Below are positions 8,485-18,821 of a stretch of DNA of 64,000 bases, piece after piece; positions within the stretch are counted from its first letter, which is position 1, and the number at the start of each line of letters is the position of its first letter. Where the stretch lies: NCBI GenBank assembly GCA_000012145.1, contig CP000053.1, positions 806,001-870,000 on the forward strand. Direction: 5' to 3'. Source of the stretch: Rickettsia felis URRWXCal2. GTDB taxonomy: Bacteria; Pseudomonadota; Alphaproteobacteria; Rickettsiales; Rickettsiaceae. The position numbers and the translations under genes were made by a program. The notes under the pieces were generated by a model that was not told where the DNA came from, ran no database searches, and saw nothing but the letters and a program-made list of their open reading frames with translations.

Positions 8485-8658
8485 ATGAAACAAAGTTTTA
8501 TAAAACTAGTATATGCAGAGCTAAAGAATATAATAAATATGAAAAGCTCCAAACAACAGCAAAAAAAAGAAACGCAATTAATTGATTATTTTAAAATAGT
8601 TGAAAGTAATATATTATATACATTTCAAAAAATAAAAAAGGAATATGAAAGAGACTAA
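8485..8658 (+). CDS. Small Lys-rich ORF between the GTA relic and the DUF2335 gene
   Basis: A 57-residue frame from ATG 8485 to TAA 8656, starting three bases after the DUF2163 stop and overlapping the start of the DUF2335 gene by 14 bases. Composition is Lys/Gln-rich and helical (MKSSKQQQKKETQLIDYF) with a C-terminal Y-E-R-D. Tight packing suggests it was translated with its neighbours. I do not recognise a family; it may be a leftover of another tail gene. Confidence 0.35.
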   Translation: MKQSFIKLVYAELKNIINMKSSKQQQKKETQLIDYFKIVESNILYTFQKIKKEYERD

Positions 8659-8977
8659 ACGTTTTTTTAACAAAAAAAATAATAGATTAAATAAAGGTTA
8701 TGCTAAGACTTTTAGTGTCAATGAGCCTGATAATAATTTTTACCGTAAAAAATTTGAACATATATTACCGCCAATTGATTTAATCAGTGAGTATGAGAGT
8801 ATTTATCCCGGTACTTTACAGGAATTAATACATATGGCACAAAAAGAACAAGCTCATAAGCATGCTATAGACCTAAAAAACTTGAAAATACAGGAAAGAG
8901 TCGCTAAATTAACACGAATCTGTTTATTAATATTTGGAATTTGTCTTGTAGTTTCAATTTTTTTTAAAACTTTCTAA
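8645..8977 (+). CDS. DUF2335 predicted membrane protein
   Basis: A 110-residue protein. Residues 42-75 (ILPPIDLISEYESIYPGTLQ, then MAQKEQAHKH) match the DUF2335 family, followed by a short coiled region and one C-terminal transmembrane segment, LLIFGICLVVSIFF (residues 94-107). DUF2335 proteins are often next to phage or plasmid genes; the function is unknown. The start overlaps the preceding small ORF by 14 bases. Confidence 0.7.
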   Translation: MKETKRFFNKKNNRLNKGYAKTFSVNEPDNNFYRKKFEHILPPIDLISEYESIYPGTLQELIHMAQKEQAHKHAIDLKNLKIQERVAKLTRICLLIFGICLVVSIFFKTF

Positions 8978-9076
8978 ATAAAATTAAAGATAAAATATTT
9001 TATTTACTTGTAATTTTAAATAAAATAAGTTAAATGCAATATATATTTATTTATAAACATAATACGGAGAAATTTT

Positions 9077-9598
9077 ATTTCTAAAAATAATTTTCCTAAG
9101 GCTAATAGAGAAATCAGAGCTAGAGAAGTTCGTCTAGTAGGCGAAAACGGCGAAATGCACGGCGTCGTAAATATTAGAAAAGCATTAGATATGGCGGAAA
9201 GAGCCAGCCTTGACTTAGTCGAGATATCACCGAATGCTGTACCCCCTGTCTGTAAAATTCTAGATTTTGGTAAGTTTAAGTACGAAAGCAAAAAGCGTTT
9301 GCATGAAGCACGCAAAAAGCAAAAAATCGTCGTACTTAAAGAAATGAAATTTAAACCTAACATTAGTATAGGTGATTTTGAAACTAAGCTAAGAAAAATA
9401 AAAGAATTTTTGAAAGACGGTGATAAGGTAAAAATTTCTTTATGGTTTAAGGGACGAGAGATTCTTCATAAAGAAGTCGGTCAAGAACTATTTAAACGTA
9501 TAGAAGTAGGGCTCGAAGGACCCATTAAAATCGATCAGCATGCTAAAATGGAAGGTAAGCAGATGATAATGATAGTTAGCCCTGATATTAAGGTGTAA
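9077..9598 (+). CDS. infC: Translation initiation factor IF-3, AUU start
   Basis: IF-3 binds the 30S subunit, prevents premature 50S joining and proofreads the start codon. The conserved N-domain begins well before the first ATG: the frame reads [20 protein letters not shown] from an ATT at 9077, with GGAG at 9066-9069 spaced 7 bases away. No ATG, GTG or TTG lies in frame between the upstream stop at 9026-9028 and the ATT. That matches the unusual AUU start known in Escherichia coli infC, which lets IF-3 repress its own translation. The 173-residue product shows the linker [20 protein letters not shown] and the C-domain [20 protein letters not shown]. Starting at the ATG 9155 would delete about 26 conserved residues. 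Confidence 0.93.
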   Translation: MSKNNFPKANREIRAREVRLVGENGEMHGVVNIRKALDMAERASLDLVEISPNAVPPVCKILDFGKFKYESKKRLHEARKKQKIVVLKEMKFKPNISIGDFETKLRKIKEFLKDGDKVKISLWFKGREILHKEVGQELFKRIEVGLEGPIKIDQHAKMEGKQMIMIVSPDIKV

Positions 9599-9638
9599 TA
9601 GCTACTCAAGTCGTCATTGTGATGCGTGGATACTGAAT

Positions 9639-9735
9639 CGTCATTGCGAGGAAAAATTGAAAATTTTGACGAAGCAATCTCGTGCTAAAGGTCTGAGATT
9701 GCCATGTCGATGCTACGCTTCTCCTCGCAATGACG
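9639..9735. repeat. Palindromic element with CGTCATTGCGAG arms
   Basis: Complete copy of the family described at 5424-5516, preceded by a partial arm at 9612-9638. It fills most of the infC-pdhC gap. Confidence 0.88.
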
Positions 9736-9785
9736 ATAAAAAATACCTACCACAACTAAACAATAATAAAAACTAAAAACAAATT

Positions 9786-11024
9786 ATGCCAATTAAAATT
9801 TTAATGCCTGTTTTATCTCCAACTATGACGGAAGGAAATCTAGCTAGGTGGTTAAAAAAAGAAGGGGATAAAGTTAATCCCGGAGAAGTAATTGCCGAAA
9901 TTGAAACCGATAAAGCAACGATGGAAGTAGAAGCAGTAGACGAAGGTATACTTGCCAAAATAGTTATCCCACAAAATAGTCAAAATGTACCTGTTAACTC
10001 TTTAATTGCCGTGTTAAGCGAAGAGGGTGAAGAAAAAACGGACATTGATGCGTTTATTGCAAAAAATAATAATGTATCACCGTCACCGAAAACAGATGCT
10101 AACCTTCCAAAACCCCACGAGAATATAGCTAAGGTAGAAGAACAGGTAGCAGTTATAAAACATGATGCTAGTAAAATATTCGCCTCACCACTAGCAAAAA
10201 GACTTGCAAAAATGGGAAATATTAGACTTGAGAGCGTAAAAGGTAGCGGTCCGCACGGTAGAATAGTCAAACAAGATATATTATCATATACTCCTAGCAC
10301 TGTTCATAATAAAATAGTTAGTAGAAATCCTGAAGAATATCGTTTAGTACCAAATAATAATATCCGCAAGATTATAGCTAAGCGTCTGCTTGAATCTAAA
10401 CAAACAGTACCACATTTTTATTTATCTATAGAATGTAATGTCGATAAATTGTTAGATATAAGAGAAGACATTAATAAATCTTTTTCTGAAGATAAATCAA
10501 CAAGGATATCGGTTAATGATTTTATTATTTTAGCAGTAGCCAAAGCTTTACAAGAATTACCAAATGCCAATGCTAGCTGGGGAGAAGATGCAATTAGGTA
10601 TCACAATAATGTCGATATTTCAGTAGCGGTAGCGATTGAGAACGGGCTTGTTACGCCGATAGTTAAAAATGCCAATCAAAAAAACATTATAGAGCTATCT
10701 CGTGAAATGAAAGAATTAATAAAGAAAGCAAAAGATAATAAATTAACCCCTGAAGAATTTCAGGGCGGAGGGTTTACCATTTCTAACCTCGGTATGTACG
10801 GTATTAAGAATTTCAATGCTATAATTAACCCACCGCAAAGTTGTATAATGGGCGTCGGAGCTAGTGCAAAACGTGCTATAGTCAAGAATGATCAAGTAAC
10901 TATAGCAACAATTATGGATGTAACTCTTTCTGCCGATCACCGAGTAGTAGACGGAGCAGTCGGTGCTGAGTTTTTGGCAGCATTTAAGAAGTTTATAGAA
11001 AGTCCCGCTTTGATGCTGATATAA
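9786..11024 (+). CDS. pdhC: Dihydrolipoamide acetyltransferase, E2 of pyruvate dehydrogenase
   Basis: Transfers the acetyl group from lipoamide to CoA in the pyruvate dehydrogenase complex. Domain order is one lipoyl domain (lipoyl Lys43 in ETDKATMEV), a flexible linker, the E1/E3-binding domain (about 133-168, FASPLAKRLAKMGNIRLESV), and the catalytic domain from about residue 185 ending with the active-site motif DHRVVDGAVGAEFL. Length 412 matches the alphaproteobacterial and mitochondrial type. An A7 tract at 9854-9860 is in frame. The partner E3 (lpd) is in this window at 49267, not adjacent. Repeats flank both sides. Confidence 0.95.
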   Translation: MPIKILMPVLSPTMTEGNLARWLKKEGDKVNPGEVIAEIETDKATMEVEAVDEGILAKIVIPQNSQNVPVNSLIAVLSEEGEEKTDIDAFIAKNNNVSPSPKTDANLPKPHENIAKVEEQVAVIKHDASKIFASPLAKRLAKMGNIRLESVKGSGPHGRIVKQDILSYTPSTVHNKIVSRNPEEYRLVPNNNIRKIIAKRLLESKQTVPHFYLSIECNVDKLLDIREDINKSFSEDKSTRISVNDFIILAVAKALQELPNANASWGEDAIRYHNNVDISVAVAIENGLVTPIVKNANQKNIIELSREMKELIKKAKDNKLTPEEFQGGGFTISNLGMYGIKNFNAIINPPQSCIMGVGASAKRAIVKNDQVTIATIMDVTLSADHRVVDGAVGAEFLAAFKKFIESPALMLI

Positions 11025-11053
11025 GTCGTCATTGCGAGGAGGCATACCCAAAC

Positions 11054-11156
11054 CGTCATTGCGAGCAGCCAGCCGTAGGCTGCGTGGCAATCTCATGAAG
11101 CAGTATAAAATTCCTGAGATTGCCACGTCAAGGCTCCGCCTTTCCTCGCAATGACG
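11054..11156. repeat. Palindromic element with CGTCATTGCGAG arms
   Basis: Complete copy in the pdhC-prfA gap, preceded by a solo arm at 11027-11040. Inner arms GTGGCAATCTCA / TGAGATTGCCAC are intact. Confidence 0.88.
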
Positions 11157-11194
11157 TTAAAACTAACCTCATCCCCAAATAAATCAAAAATAAC

Positions 11195-12262
11195 ATGAGT
11201 TTTTCAGATAATTTAGCAAAAATTTTAGATAAATATGAAAATTTAGGCAAAAAACTATCTTCCGGCATTATGGGAGACGAGTTTGTTAAGGCATCTAAAG
11301 AATATGCCGAACTTGAAGATGTTGTAGCAAAAATTAAAGAATATAATAAAGCTAAATCTGAGCTTGAAGAAGCAAATAATTTTAAGCTAGAAGTGGGACT
11401 TGATAATGCCACTTTAGAAATGATTGAAGACGAAATACACACCCTTGAAAATTCGTTACCAAAACTTGAAAGAGCCGTAAAAATTGCTTTATTACCAAAG
11501 GATGATGCAGATAGTAAAAGTGCTATTATTGAAGTTAGAGCAGGAAGCGGCGGAGAAGAAGCCGCACTTTTTGCTGCCGTACTTTTCAATATGTACCAAC
11601 GATACGCCGAGTTAAAAGGATGGCGTTTCGAGATATTAGCGATTTCCGATACGGGAATAGGCGGTTATAAAGAAGCATCGGCATCGATAAAAGGCAAAGA
11701 TGTATTCTCTAAACTAAAATTTGAGTCAGGCGTTCATAGAGTGCAAAGAGTACCGGAAACGGAATCACAAGGACGTATTCACACTTCAGCAGCAACGGTT
11801 GCAGTACTTCCTGAAGCTGAAGAGGTTGATATTAAAATTGAAGATAAAGACTTAAGAATCGATACTTATAGAGCTTCAGGGGCTGGTGGGCAGCATGTTA
11901 ATACTACCGATTCTGCCGTACGTATCACTCATATCCCTACCGGTATTACCGTAGCCTTGCAAGATGAGAAGTCACAGCATAAAAATAAAGCAAAGGCATT
12001 AAAAATTCTACGTGCTAGAATTTATGAGGAAGAACGCCGCAAAAAAGAACAAGAAAGAGCCGACAGTAGACGAGGGCAGGTAGGTTCGGGAGATCGTTCG
12101 GAACGGATACGTACTTATAATTTTCCACAGGGAAGAGTATCCGACCATAGAATAAACTTAACACTTTATAAGATAGACGAAGTAGTTAAAAACGGACAAT
12201 TAGATGAGTTTGTTGAAGCTTTAATTGCAGATGACGAGGCTAAGAAACTTTCAGAGATATAA
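11195..12262 (+). CDS. prfA: Peptide chain release factor 1
   Basis: Recognises UAA and UAG stop codons and triggers peptidyl-tRNA hydrolysis. The 355-residue product has the codon-recognition tripeptide P-E-T at residues 187-189 ([11 protein letters not shown]) and the catalytic GGQ at residues 231-233 ([16 protein letters not shown]). Full length and intact. RF1 reading UAG and UAA is relevant to the many in-frame stops elsewhere in this window, because no sign of stop reassignment is seen. Flanked by palindromic repeats on both sides. Confidence 0.96.
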   Translation: MSFSDNLAKILDKYENLGKKLSSGIMGDEFVKASKEYAELEDVVAKIKEYNKAKSELEEANNFKLEVGLDNATLEMIEDEIHTLENSLPKLERAVKIALLPKDDADSKSAIIEVRAGSGGEEAALFAAVLFNMYQRYAELKGWRFEILAISDTGIGGYKEASASIKGKDVFSKLKFESGVHRVQRVPETESQGRIHTSAATVAVLPEAEEVDIKIEDKDLRIDTYRASGAGGQHVNTTDSAVRITHIPTGITVALQDEKSQHKNKAKALKILRARIYEEERRKKEQERADSRRGQVGSGDRSERIRTYNFPQGRVSDHRINLTLYKIDEVVKNGQLDEFVEALIADDEAKKLSEI

Positions 12263-12308
12263 GTGTATACGTCATTTTGAGTAGGCATTGTTGCGTGGAT
12301 ACCCAAGT

Positions 12309-12444
12309 CGTCATTGCGAGGAAATTGCGTAGCAATTGACGAAGCAATCTCAGGAGTATTATTTCATGAGATTGCCACGCAAGTACTACGACTGCTCGCA
12401 ATGACGGGGCGGCATCCACACAATAATACCTCCTCGCAATGACG
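12309..12444. repeat. Palindromic element plus an extra terminal arm
   Basis: A complete CGTCATTGCGAG-family copy runs 12309-12406. A second right arm (CTCGCAATGACG) follows at about 12433-12444 after a GGCATCCACACAATAATAC spacer, suggesting tandem or nested insertion. Confidence 0.85.
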
Positions 12445-12475
12445 ATATACAGCAAAAATACGGTCTAATAAACAC

Positions 12476-14239
12476 ATGAAACCACAAGCATCTATAAACG
12501 GTAAAATCTGGCAGCAGAAACTGATTAACGAAGATATAGTCACCGAGTTATGTCGTAGTTTCAAAATTAGTGATTTACTTGCTAGAATAGTATCATTAAG
12601 AGTAAATAATCTAGAGGAAGTAGAAAATTTTTTGATACCGAAAATCAAAAATTTATTACCTGATCCTTTTCATCTACTCGATATGAAAAAGGCTGTAGAT
12701 AGAACCGTTAAAGCTATTTTAAATAACCAAAAAATATGTATCTTTGCCGATTATGATGTAGACGGTGCTACTTCAGCTGCTTTACTTAAAAACGTCTTTA
12801 GAGATTTAAATATACTATGTGATATTTATGTTCCTGATCGTATAGCTGAAGGATACGGTCCGACTCCTTTTGCTATGCAAAAAATTAAAGATAACGGCAC
12901 AGAATTATTAATTACGGTTGATTGCGGTGCTATGGCACATGAAGCCCTAAAATACGCAAAAGACCTTAACCTTGATGTTATAGTAATCGATCATCATATA
13001 GCTACGGAAATATTACCGGATGCAGTAGCTATAGTAAATCCAAATCGTATTGATGAAAAAAGCGAATGTAAACATTTGGCAGCCGTAGGAGTTGCTTTCT
13101 TATTTGCAACTGCAATATTATCGAATTTAAAGAAGCAAAATTATTTCACGCAAACAATGCTTCAGCCTAACCTAATGAAGTATCTAGATTTAGTGGCTCT
13201 TGGTACTGTTTGTGATATGATGAAATTAACAGGCTTAAATCGTGCATTTGTCGCAAGCGGATTGAAAGTAATGCAACAAAGGCAAAATATAGGGATTAAA
13301 ACATTATATGATATGGCAGAGCTTAATGAAATACCGAAATGTTATCATTTAGGTTTTATTTTAGGTCCTCGTATTAATGCCGGCGGTAGAGTAGGAAAGT
13401 CAAGTTTAGGGGCTAATCTCCTATCTACTAGTTGTTCTAATGAAGCAAGTAAATTAGCTGAAGAACTTGAAAAACATAATAATGAGCGTAAAGTAATTGA
13501 GTTATTAATGATAGAAGAGGCAACAGAAATTGCTTTAACTCAACAAGATAGTAGTTTATTATTTATCGTAAAAGAAGGATGGCATCCAGGCGTTATAGGA
13601 ATCGTTGCCGGTAGATTAAAAGAAAAATTTGATAAGCCGGTAGCGGTTGTGGCTTTAAATGACGGGATTGGTAAAGCTTCATGCCGTTCTATTTTAGGTA
13701 TTGATTTCGGTGCTGAGATTATCAATGCTAAAAGCAAAGATTTGCTAATAGCAGGCGGAGGTCATGCTATGGCGGCAGGTTTTACCGTAACTGCTGAAAA
13801 ATTACAAGAATTGCAGAATTTTTTTAATAATGCTTTTAGAATTAGTATAAATAAACTAGAAAATTATAAGCATGCGGAATATGATATTGATTTAACGGTT
13901 AATGGTGTGAATTTCCCTTTAATGAAGGAATTAAACACTTTAGAGCCTTTCGGTCAAGGAAATCATGAGCCTATATTTAAATTCGATGATTTATTTGTAT
14001 TAAAAGCGGATATCGTTGGAAGTAAACATATTAAATGTATGCTGGCTCCAAATAAGCGAGGCTTTGGTAATAAAGCCTTGTCTGCTATTGCCTTTAATTC
14101 GGTAGGTACTTCATTTGAAGAGGTTCTATTAAGCCCTAAAGCAAAGAATATTGCCGCAATAGGAACGTTAAAAACGAATAATTGGCAAGATAATTATACT
14201 ATTCAATTAATTATAAGAGATATACTTCTTAAAGAGTAG
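12476..14239 (+). CDS. recJ: Single-stranded-DNA-specific exonuclease RecJ
   Basis: 5'-to-3' ssDNA exonuclease acting in RecF-type recombination and mismatch or base-excision repair. The DHH phosphoesterase motifs are ADYDVDGATS (residues 91-100), DCGA near 149 and IDHH at 171-174; the DHHA1 domain carries AGGGHAMAAGFTV. Length 587 is normal and the frame is intact. The start ATG at 12476 directly follows a repeat and has no clear Shine-Dalgarno. Confidence 0.95.
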   Translation: MKPQASINGKIWQQKLINEDIVTELCRSFKISDLLARIVSLRVNNLEEVENFLIPKIKNLLPDPFHLLDMKKAVDRTVKAILNNQKICIFADYDVDGATSAALLKNVFRDLNILCDIYVPDRIAEGYGPTPFAMQKIKDNGTELLITVDCGAMAHEALKYAKDLNLDVIVIDHHIATEILPDAVAIVNPNRIDEKSECKHLAAVGVAFLFATAILSNLKKQNYFTQTMLQPNLMKYLDLVALGTVCDMMKLTGLNRAFVASGLKVMQQRQNIGIKTLYDMAELNEIPKCYHLGFILGPRINAGGRVGKSSLGANLLSTSCSNEASKLAEELEKHNNERKVIELLMIEEATEIALTQQDSSLLFIVKEGWHPGVIGIVAGRLKEKFDKPVAVVALNDGIGKASCRSILGIDFGAEIINAKSKDLLIAGGGHAMAAGFTVTAEKLQELQNFFNNAFRISINKLENYKHAEYDIDLTVNGVNFPLMKELNTLEPFGQGNHEPIFKFDDLFVLKADIVGSKHIKCMLAPNKRGFGNKALSAIAFNSVGTSFEEVLLSPKAKNIAAIGTLKTNNWQDNYTIQLIIRDILLKE

Positions 14240-14319
14240 ATAATTTTGCCCGCATGGCTGTTTATGTCATTCCTAGCTAAAGGTGCATGGGTGTCAACTT
14301 AAGGCGAGTCTCATTGGAT

Positions 14320-14421
14320 GTCATTCCTGCGAAAGCAGGAATCCAGCATAAAGCGAGCTTTTAATTTCAAAAACTTGCTGTATTTACACTTTTTTTGGAT
14401 TCCTGCTTTCGCAGGAATGAC
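14320..14421. repeat. Palindromic element with GTCATTCCTGCGAAAGCAGG arms
   Basis: Complete copy in the recJ-methyltransferase gap. Same family as 3720-3815. Confidence 0.87.
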
Positions 14422-14494
14422 ATAACCGAACCATGCAACAAAGCCGAAAATAGATAAACGATTATATAATAATAACTTAAAAACAATAATATTT

Positions 14495-15811
14495 ATGAAC
14501 GATTCAAAGAAAACAAAAATTTCTAAAGACTTAGCAGAAGTGCAAGAGCATTATCAAGATTATCCTTATCCTTTCAGAGACCCAAATCAAGAAAAAGAAC
14601 GTTTACTTGCAATTTGCGGTGAGTTCTTAGGAGAATTAAACCATTTTCTATATAAAGGAAAAGAAAATTTTAATAATAATTTTAGATGCTTAATAGCGGG
14701 CGGCGGCACCGGTGATTCGACTATTTATCTTGCCGAGCAGTTAAAAGATAAAAAAAATGCCGAGATAATATATCTAGATTTCAGCAAGCCTAGCATGGAA
14801 GTAGCACAAAAACGTGCAGAAGTACGAGGACTTAAAAATATTAAATGGATTAATGATTCAATATTAAATATACCTAATTTAAAACTTGGAAAATTCGATT
14901 ATATAAATTGTACCGGCGTGCTTCATCATTTAGCAAATCCTGATGAAGGTTTAAAAAATCTAAAAGATTCTTTAAAACCGACCGGCGGTATGGGTTTAAT
15001 GGTATATGCTAAATACGGACATACCGGTGTTTATCAAATTCAGGATTTAATGAAAATGATAAATAAAGATACTAAAAACCGTGTCGAAGAAGTAATGAAC
15101 GGGAAGCTAATTCTAGATAATTTGCCTGCTACTAACTGGTATAAAAGAGGTTGGGAATTATTTTCAGACTACCAAAATTTCGGTGACGTTGGAGTTTATG
15201 ATATGTTCCTGCACAAACAGGATAGAGCCTATTCCGTTCCTGAGTTATATGAATTCGTAGAAAAAGCAGGCTTAAATTTTGTTGATTATCTTGATCCTTT
15301 AGAGAAAATTTTATTAAGACCGGAAAATTATATAAAAGATTTTTCACTTCTACAAAAAGTTAAAAAGATGGATAAAGTAACTAGAGAAGCAATTTCTGAA
15401 ATACTTACCGGTAATATTATTAAACATTCATTTTACGTATCAAATCAAAAAGATAGTGTAGCCTCTCTTGATGACCTTGATAATATACCGTACTTCCATA
15501 ATATTGCCAATTTTGCTAAACAAATTTATGAGCATTTGGAATCTAATCCTTCAGCAGTAAATAATGTTATTAATTTTACTATTAATAATGGGATATTAAA
15601 TAATGTTAATATCTCAATGTCGATATTTAGAAGCACTAAATATATTTTTAAATATATGGTAGAAGAGAAAAGTTTAAGAGAAATATTTGATGCGGTACGC
15701 AGCGAATTAAACCAAGAAATAAGCAATAAAGCATTATTAAACGAAGTTAAAAACGTTTTCACTCCATTACTTAATTCAAATGTATTATTATTAAAATCAA
15801 AGGATTTGTAG
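14495..15811 (+). CDS. Class I SAM-dependent methyltransferase
   Basis: A 438-residue protein. The N-terminus has HYQDYPYPFRDPNQEKERL, the signature of a family of large class I methyltransferases. The SAM-binding core follows: motif I LIAGGGTGDSTIYLAEQL (residues 68-85), an acidic ligand in IIYLDFSKPS, and the FDYINCTGVLHHLANPDEGL block. The C-terminal 200 residues are a helical domain of unknown role. Substrate unknown. Intact, single gene between repeats. Confidence 0.82.
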   Translation: MNDSKKTKISKDLAEVQEHYQDYPYPFRDPNQEKERLLAICGEFLGELNHFLYKGKENFNNNFRCLIAGGGTGDSTIYLAEQLKDKKNAEIIYLDFSKPSMEVAQKRAEVRGLKNIKWINDSILNIPNLKLGKFDYINCTGVLHHLANPDEGLKNLKDSLKPTGGMGLMVYAKYGHTGVYQIQDLMKMINKDTKNRVEEVMNGKLILDNLPATNWYKRGWELFSDYQNFGDVGVYDMFLHKQDRAYSVPELYEFVEKAGLNFVDYLDPLEKILLRPENYIKDFSLLQKVKKMDKVTREAISEILTGNIIKHSFYVSNQKDSVASLDDLDNIPYFHNIANFAKQIYEHLESNPSAVNNVINFTINNGILNNVNISMSIFRSTKYIFKYMVEEKSLREIFDAVRSELNQEISNKALLNEVKNVFTPLLNSNVLLLKSKDL

Positions 15812-15891
15812 AGTATACGTGGATTAGTTTATCCAAACGTCCTTGATGTCATACCGTGGCTTGTCCAGCCTTGTTGCATGGCTCGGTTTTC

Positions 15892-16137
15892 CGTCATTGC
15901 GAGAAGAATTACGCAGTAATTCGACAAAGTAATCCAGTTAAAAATTCTGATTTACAGAATTTTTTTAATTATTTTTCTGGATTGCAACAATGCTTCGCTC
16001 CTCGCAAAGCAGTGTTGCGTGGATCGGTAAAACCTACTGTGTCACCCCGTGGCTTGACCAGGGGTCTATAAAAACAATAAAAAATACTAATATTTTAGTA
16101 TTTTTAACTGGATCCCGTGGTCAAGCCACGGGATGAC
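15892..16137. repeat. Two adjacent palindromic elements upstream of rho
   Basis: 15892-16007 is a CGTCATTGCGAG-type copy with a decayed right arm; 16041-16137 is a GTCA(T)CCCGTGG-type copy whose centre is AATACTAATATTTTAGTATT. Together with 15812-15891 and 16138-16188 they fill the gap after the methyltransferase. I see no coding region in it. Confidence 0.82.
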
Positions 16138-16188
16138 AGAGGTGAAATTGATCCACACAACAATACCTGCTCGCAATGACGATTTGGG

Positions 16189-16217
16189 TTGACAATGTGC
16201 TATTACGTTGTTAGTAT
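16189..16217 (+). promoter_or_regulatory. Probable rho promoter
   Basis: TTGACA at 16189-16194, 17-base spacer, TAGTAT at 16212-16217. It lies about 180 bases before the rho start, leaving an A+T-rich leader (16224-16397). Long leaders are used for Rho autoregulation in other bacteria; that role here is inference. Confidence 0.5.
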
Positions 16218-16397
16218 GCTTTTACATACATAAACAGCTCTTATAAGCTAACAAGATAAATAATTCTTCAAACCGCAAGAATAAATAAAATTTTCTAAAA
16301 ATCTAATTTGATTCCTAATTTTAAATAAGTATATTACTTACCTTTAAACTTAATTGCTAACTCAACTTTTCAATTATAATCTATTAATAATAAAATA

Positions 16398-17774
16398 ATG
16401 AACACAACTAATAAAGAATCTACAGAAGAACTTAACAATACCGAATCCAATAACAATCATAATAATTTTGCAGAGAACGGTAATATTATTAATTTAAAAC
16501 AATTAAAACGTAAATTACCGGAGGAACTACAAGCTCAAGCAGAAGAATTAAAAATTGAAAATATTAATTCATTACTTAAACAAGAATTAGTTTTTGCAAT
16601 TTTGAAAAAATCTGTAGAGCAGGGAGGTTTAATAGTTGGCGAAGGGGTACTTGAAGTATTACCTGACGGGTTTGGTTTTTTACGTTCGCCAGAAGTAAAC
16701 TATTTAGCAGGTCCTGATGATATTTATATTTCTCCTAGTCAGATTCGTCGCTTTGGTCTGCGCACCGGTGATACTGTAGAAGGTCAGATCAGAGCTCCAA
16801 AAGCCGGAGAACGTTATTTTGCTTTACTGAAAGTCAATAGAGTAAATTTTGAAGACCCTTCTAAAGCTTATCATCGTGTTCATTTTGATAATTTAACTCC
16901 CTTATATCCTGATGAAAAATTAGGATTAGAACTTGAAAATAATAGTAAAGATAGTAAGGATTTTAGTACACGGGTTATTGAACTTGTTGCCCCTATGGGT
17001 AAAGGACAACGTGCATTAATAGTAGCACCGCCTCGTACAGGTAAAACCGTATTATTACAAAATATAGCACATGCAATTACAACTAATAATCCGGAAGTAT
17101 TTTTAATAGTACTGTTAATAGACGAAAGACCTGAAGAAGTAACCGATATGCAACGTTCCGTGCGTGGAGAGGTTGTTAGCTCTACTTTCGATGAACCGGC
17201 AAGTAGGCACGTGCAGCTTGCAGAAATGGTTATCGAAAAAGCAAAGCGTTTAGTAGAACATAAAAAAGACGTGGTAATTTTAGTAGATGCGATAACACGA
17301 CTCGCTCGTGCTTATAATACCGTAGTGCCGTCATCAGGGAAAGTATTAACGGGCGGTGTTGATGCTAATGCACTACAAAGACCGAAAAGATTTTTCGGAG
17401 CAGCAAGAAATATCGAAAATGGCGGTTCGCTTACTATAATCGGTACAGCTTTAATTGAAACCGGTTCTCGTATGGATGAAGTAATTTTTGAAGAATTTAA
17501 AGGTACAGGTAATTCCGAGATAGTTCTAGACCGTAAGATTGCCGATAAGCGTATTTATCCGGCTATTGATATAACTAGATCAGGAACTAGAAAAGAAGAT
17601 TTATTAGTAGATAAAATAATATTAAATAAAATGTGGGTTCTTCGTCGTATTATCGATCCGATGGGTAGCAGTGAGGCAATAGAATTTTTACTCAAAAAAC
17701 TTGAAAATACTAAAACTAACGGTGAGTTTTTTGAGATGATGAAGAGTCCTGAACGCCCTAAAAACGGTTTATAG
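16398..17774 (+). CDS. rho: Transcription termination factor Rho
   Basis: Hexameric RNA-dependent ATPase that releases RNA polymerase. The N-terminus (residues 1-30) is Asn/Thr/Glu-rich and non-conserved. The RNA-binding cold-shock-like domain includes [20 protein letters not shown] (residues 86-105). The ATPase has Walker A APPRTGKT at about 210-217, a DERPEEV block, Walker [17 protein letters not shown], and the Q/R-loop region. Length 458 is normal apart from the extended N-terminus. Preceded by a good promoter and a long leader. Confidence 0.97.
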
Positions 17775-17780
17775 TCGTAT

Positions 17781-17873
17781 CGTCATTGTGAGGAAAAATT
17801 GAAAATTTTGACGAAGCAATCTCAGGATATTTGACGAGATTGCCACGCAGCCTACGGCTTGCTCGCAATGTCG
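17781..17873. repeat. Palindromic element with CGTCATTGTGAG arms
   Basis: Complete but slightly decayed copy of the family at 5424-5516, between rho and sppA. Confidence 0.85.
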
Positions 17874-17904
17874 TTGATTATACTAATTAAAAACATAAAA
17901 AATC

Positions 17905-18819
17905 ATGAGTATAACACCTGATTATTTAATTGAAAGAAGACAAATAAAATCTCGTTTGTTAATTTGGAAACTAGCAGCTATTATTTTAATTGCTATCGTA
18001 TTCTTACTAGTCGGTAAAGATTTTGCTCCAAAAGAGGTTTTACCTATTAATAGTAATGAAGACTATATAGCTTCCGTATTAATAGATGAAATAATCCTTG
18101 AAGACGAAAAGCGTGACAAAAAGCTCAAAAAAATAATCGATGATTCTCATATTAAAGCGTTAATAGTTAACGTAAATTCTCCCGGCGGTACGGTAGTCGG
18201 CTCTGAAAAAATTTATAATATCTTACGCAAAATATCCGAAAAAAAGCCGGTAGTAATCGTTATGGGAACAATGGCTGCAAGTGGCGGTTATTTAATCTCT
18301 CTCGGAGGCGATTATATTATTAGCCATAACGGCACTATTACAGGTTCAATCGGTGTAATACTACAAACAGCCGAGGTAACGGAGCTTGCTCAAAAATTGG
18401 GGATTAAGTTTAATAATTTCAAATCGGGTGAATTAAAAGCTGTCCCAAATCCTACCGAAAAACTGACGGAAGCAGTGCGGGTAGCCATTATGGAAAATAT
18501 AGAAGATACTTATAATTTTTTCCTTGAACTTGTTTCAGAGAGGCGTAATCTTCCCATAGAAGAAGTAAAAAAGCTCGCAGACGGGCGAGTATATTCAGGT
18601 CGTCAGGCTTTAAAGTTAAAGCTTGTAGATGCTATAGGCTCGGAAGATACTGCATTAAAATGGTTACAGGAAGTTAAGAAAATTAATGCTAATCTACTAG
18701 TTAAAGATTATCAATTAAAACCAAAACCAAAATTAATTGACATAATACTTGAAGATTTTGATAGTATAGCACCTAGTTTTTTTAAAAATAGTTTTAACGG
18801 AATCAAAGCGATTTTTTAA
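17905..18819 (+). CDS. sppA: Signal peptide peptidase SppA, short 36K type
   Basis: Membrane-anchored serine protease that degrades cleaved signal peptides. One N-terminal membrane segment (residues about 19-37, LIWKLAAIILIAIVFLLVG). The catalytic Ser126 is in GTMAASGGYLIS and the general base is probably Lys178 in SGELKAVPNP; the 52-residue spacing equals that of Bacillus SppA. Length 304 is the single-domain form. The stop is two bases before the following HU/IHF gene. Confidence 0.93.
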   Translation: MSITPDYLIERRQIKSRLLIWKLAAIILIAIVFLLVGKDFAPKEVLPINSNEDYIASVLIDEIILEDEKRDKKLKKIIDDSHIKALIVNVNSPGGTVVGSEKIYNILRKISEKKPVVIVMGTMAASGGYLISLGGDYIISHNGTITGSIGVILQTAEVTELAQKLGIKFNNFKSGELKAVPNPTEKLTEAVRVAIMENIEDTYNFFLELVSERRNLPIEEVKKLADGRVYSGRQALKLKLVDAIGSEDTALKWLQEVKKINANLLVKDYQLKPKPKLIDIILEDFDSIAPSFFKNSFNGIKAIF

Positions 18820-18821
18820 TA

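Noticed and set aside
3940..8977. Functional prophage
   Set aside because: No integrase, terminase, portal or lysis genes are visible, several structural genes are broken, and the order is GTA-like.
12240..12648. Two minus-strand ORFs at the prfA-recJ junction
   Set aside because: One is repeat-derived; the other is the shadow of the recJ 5' end.
15856..16071. ORF of 71 codons before rho
   Set aside because: Entirely made of palindromic repeats; no Shine-Dalgarno and no family similarity.
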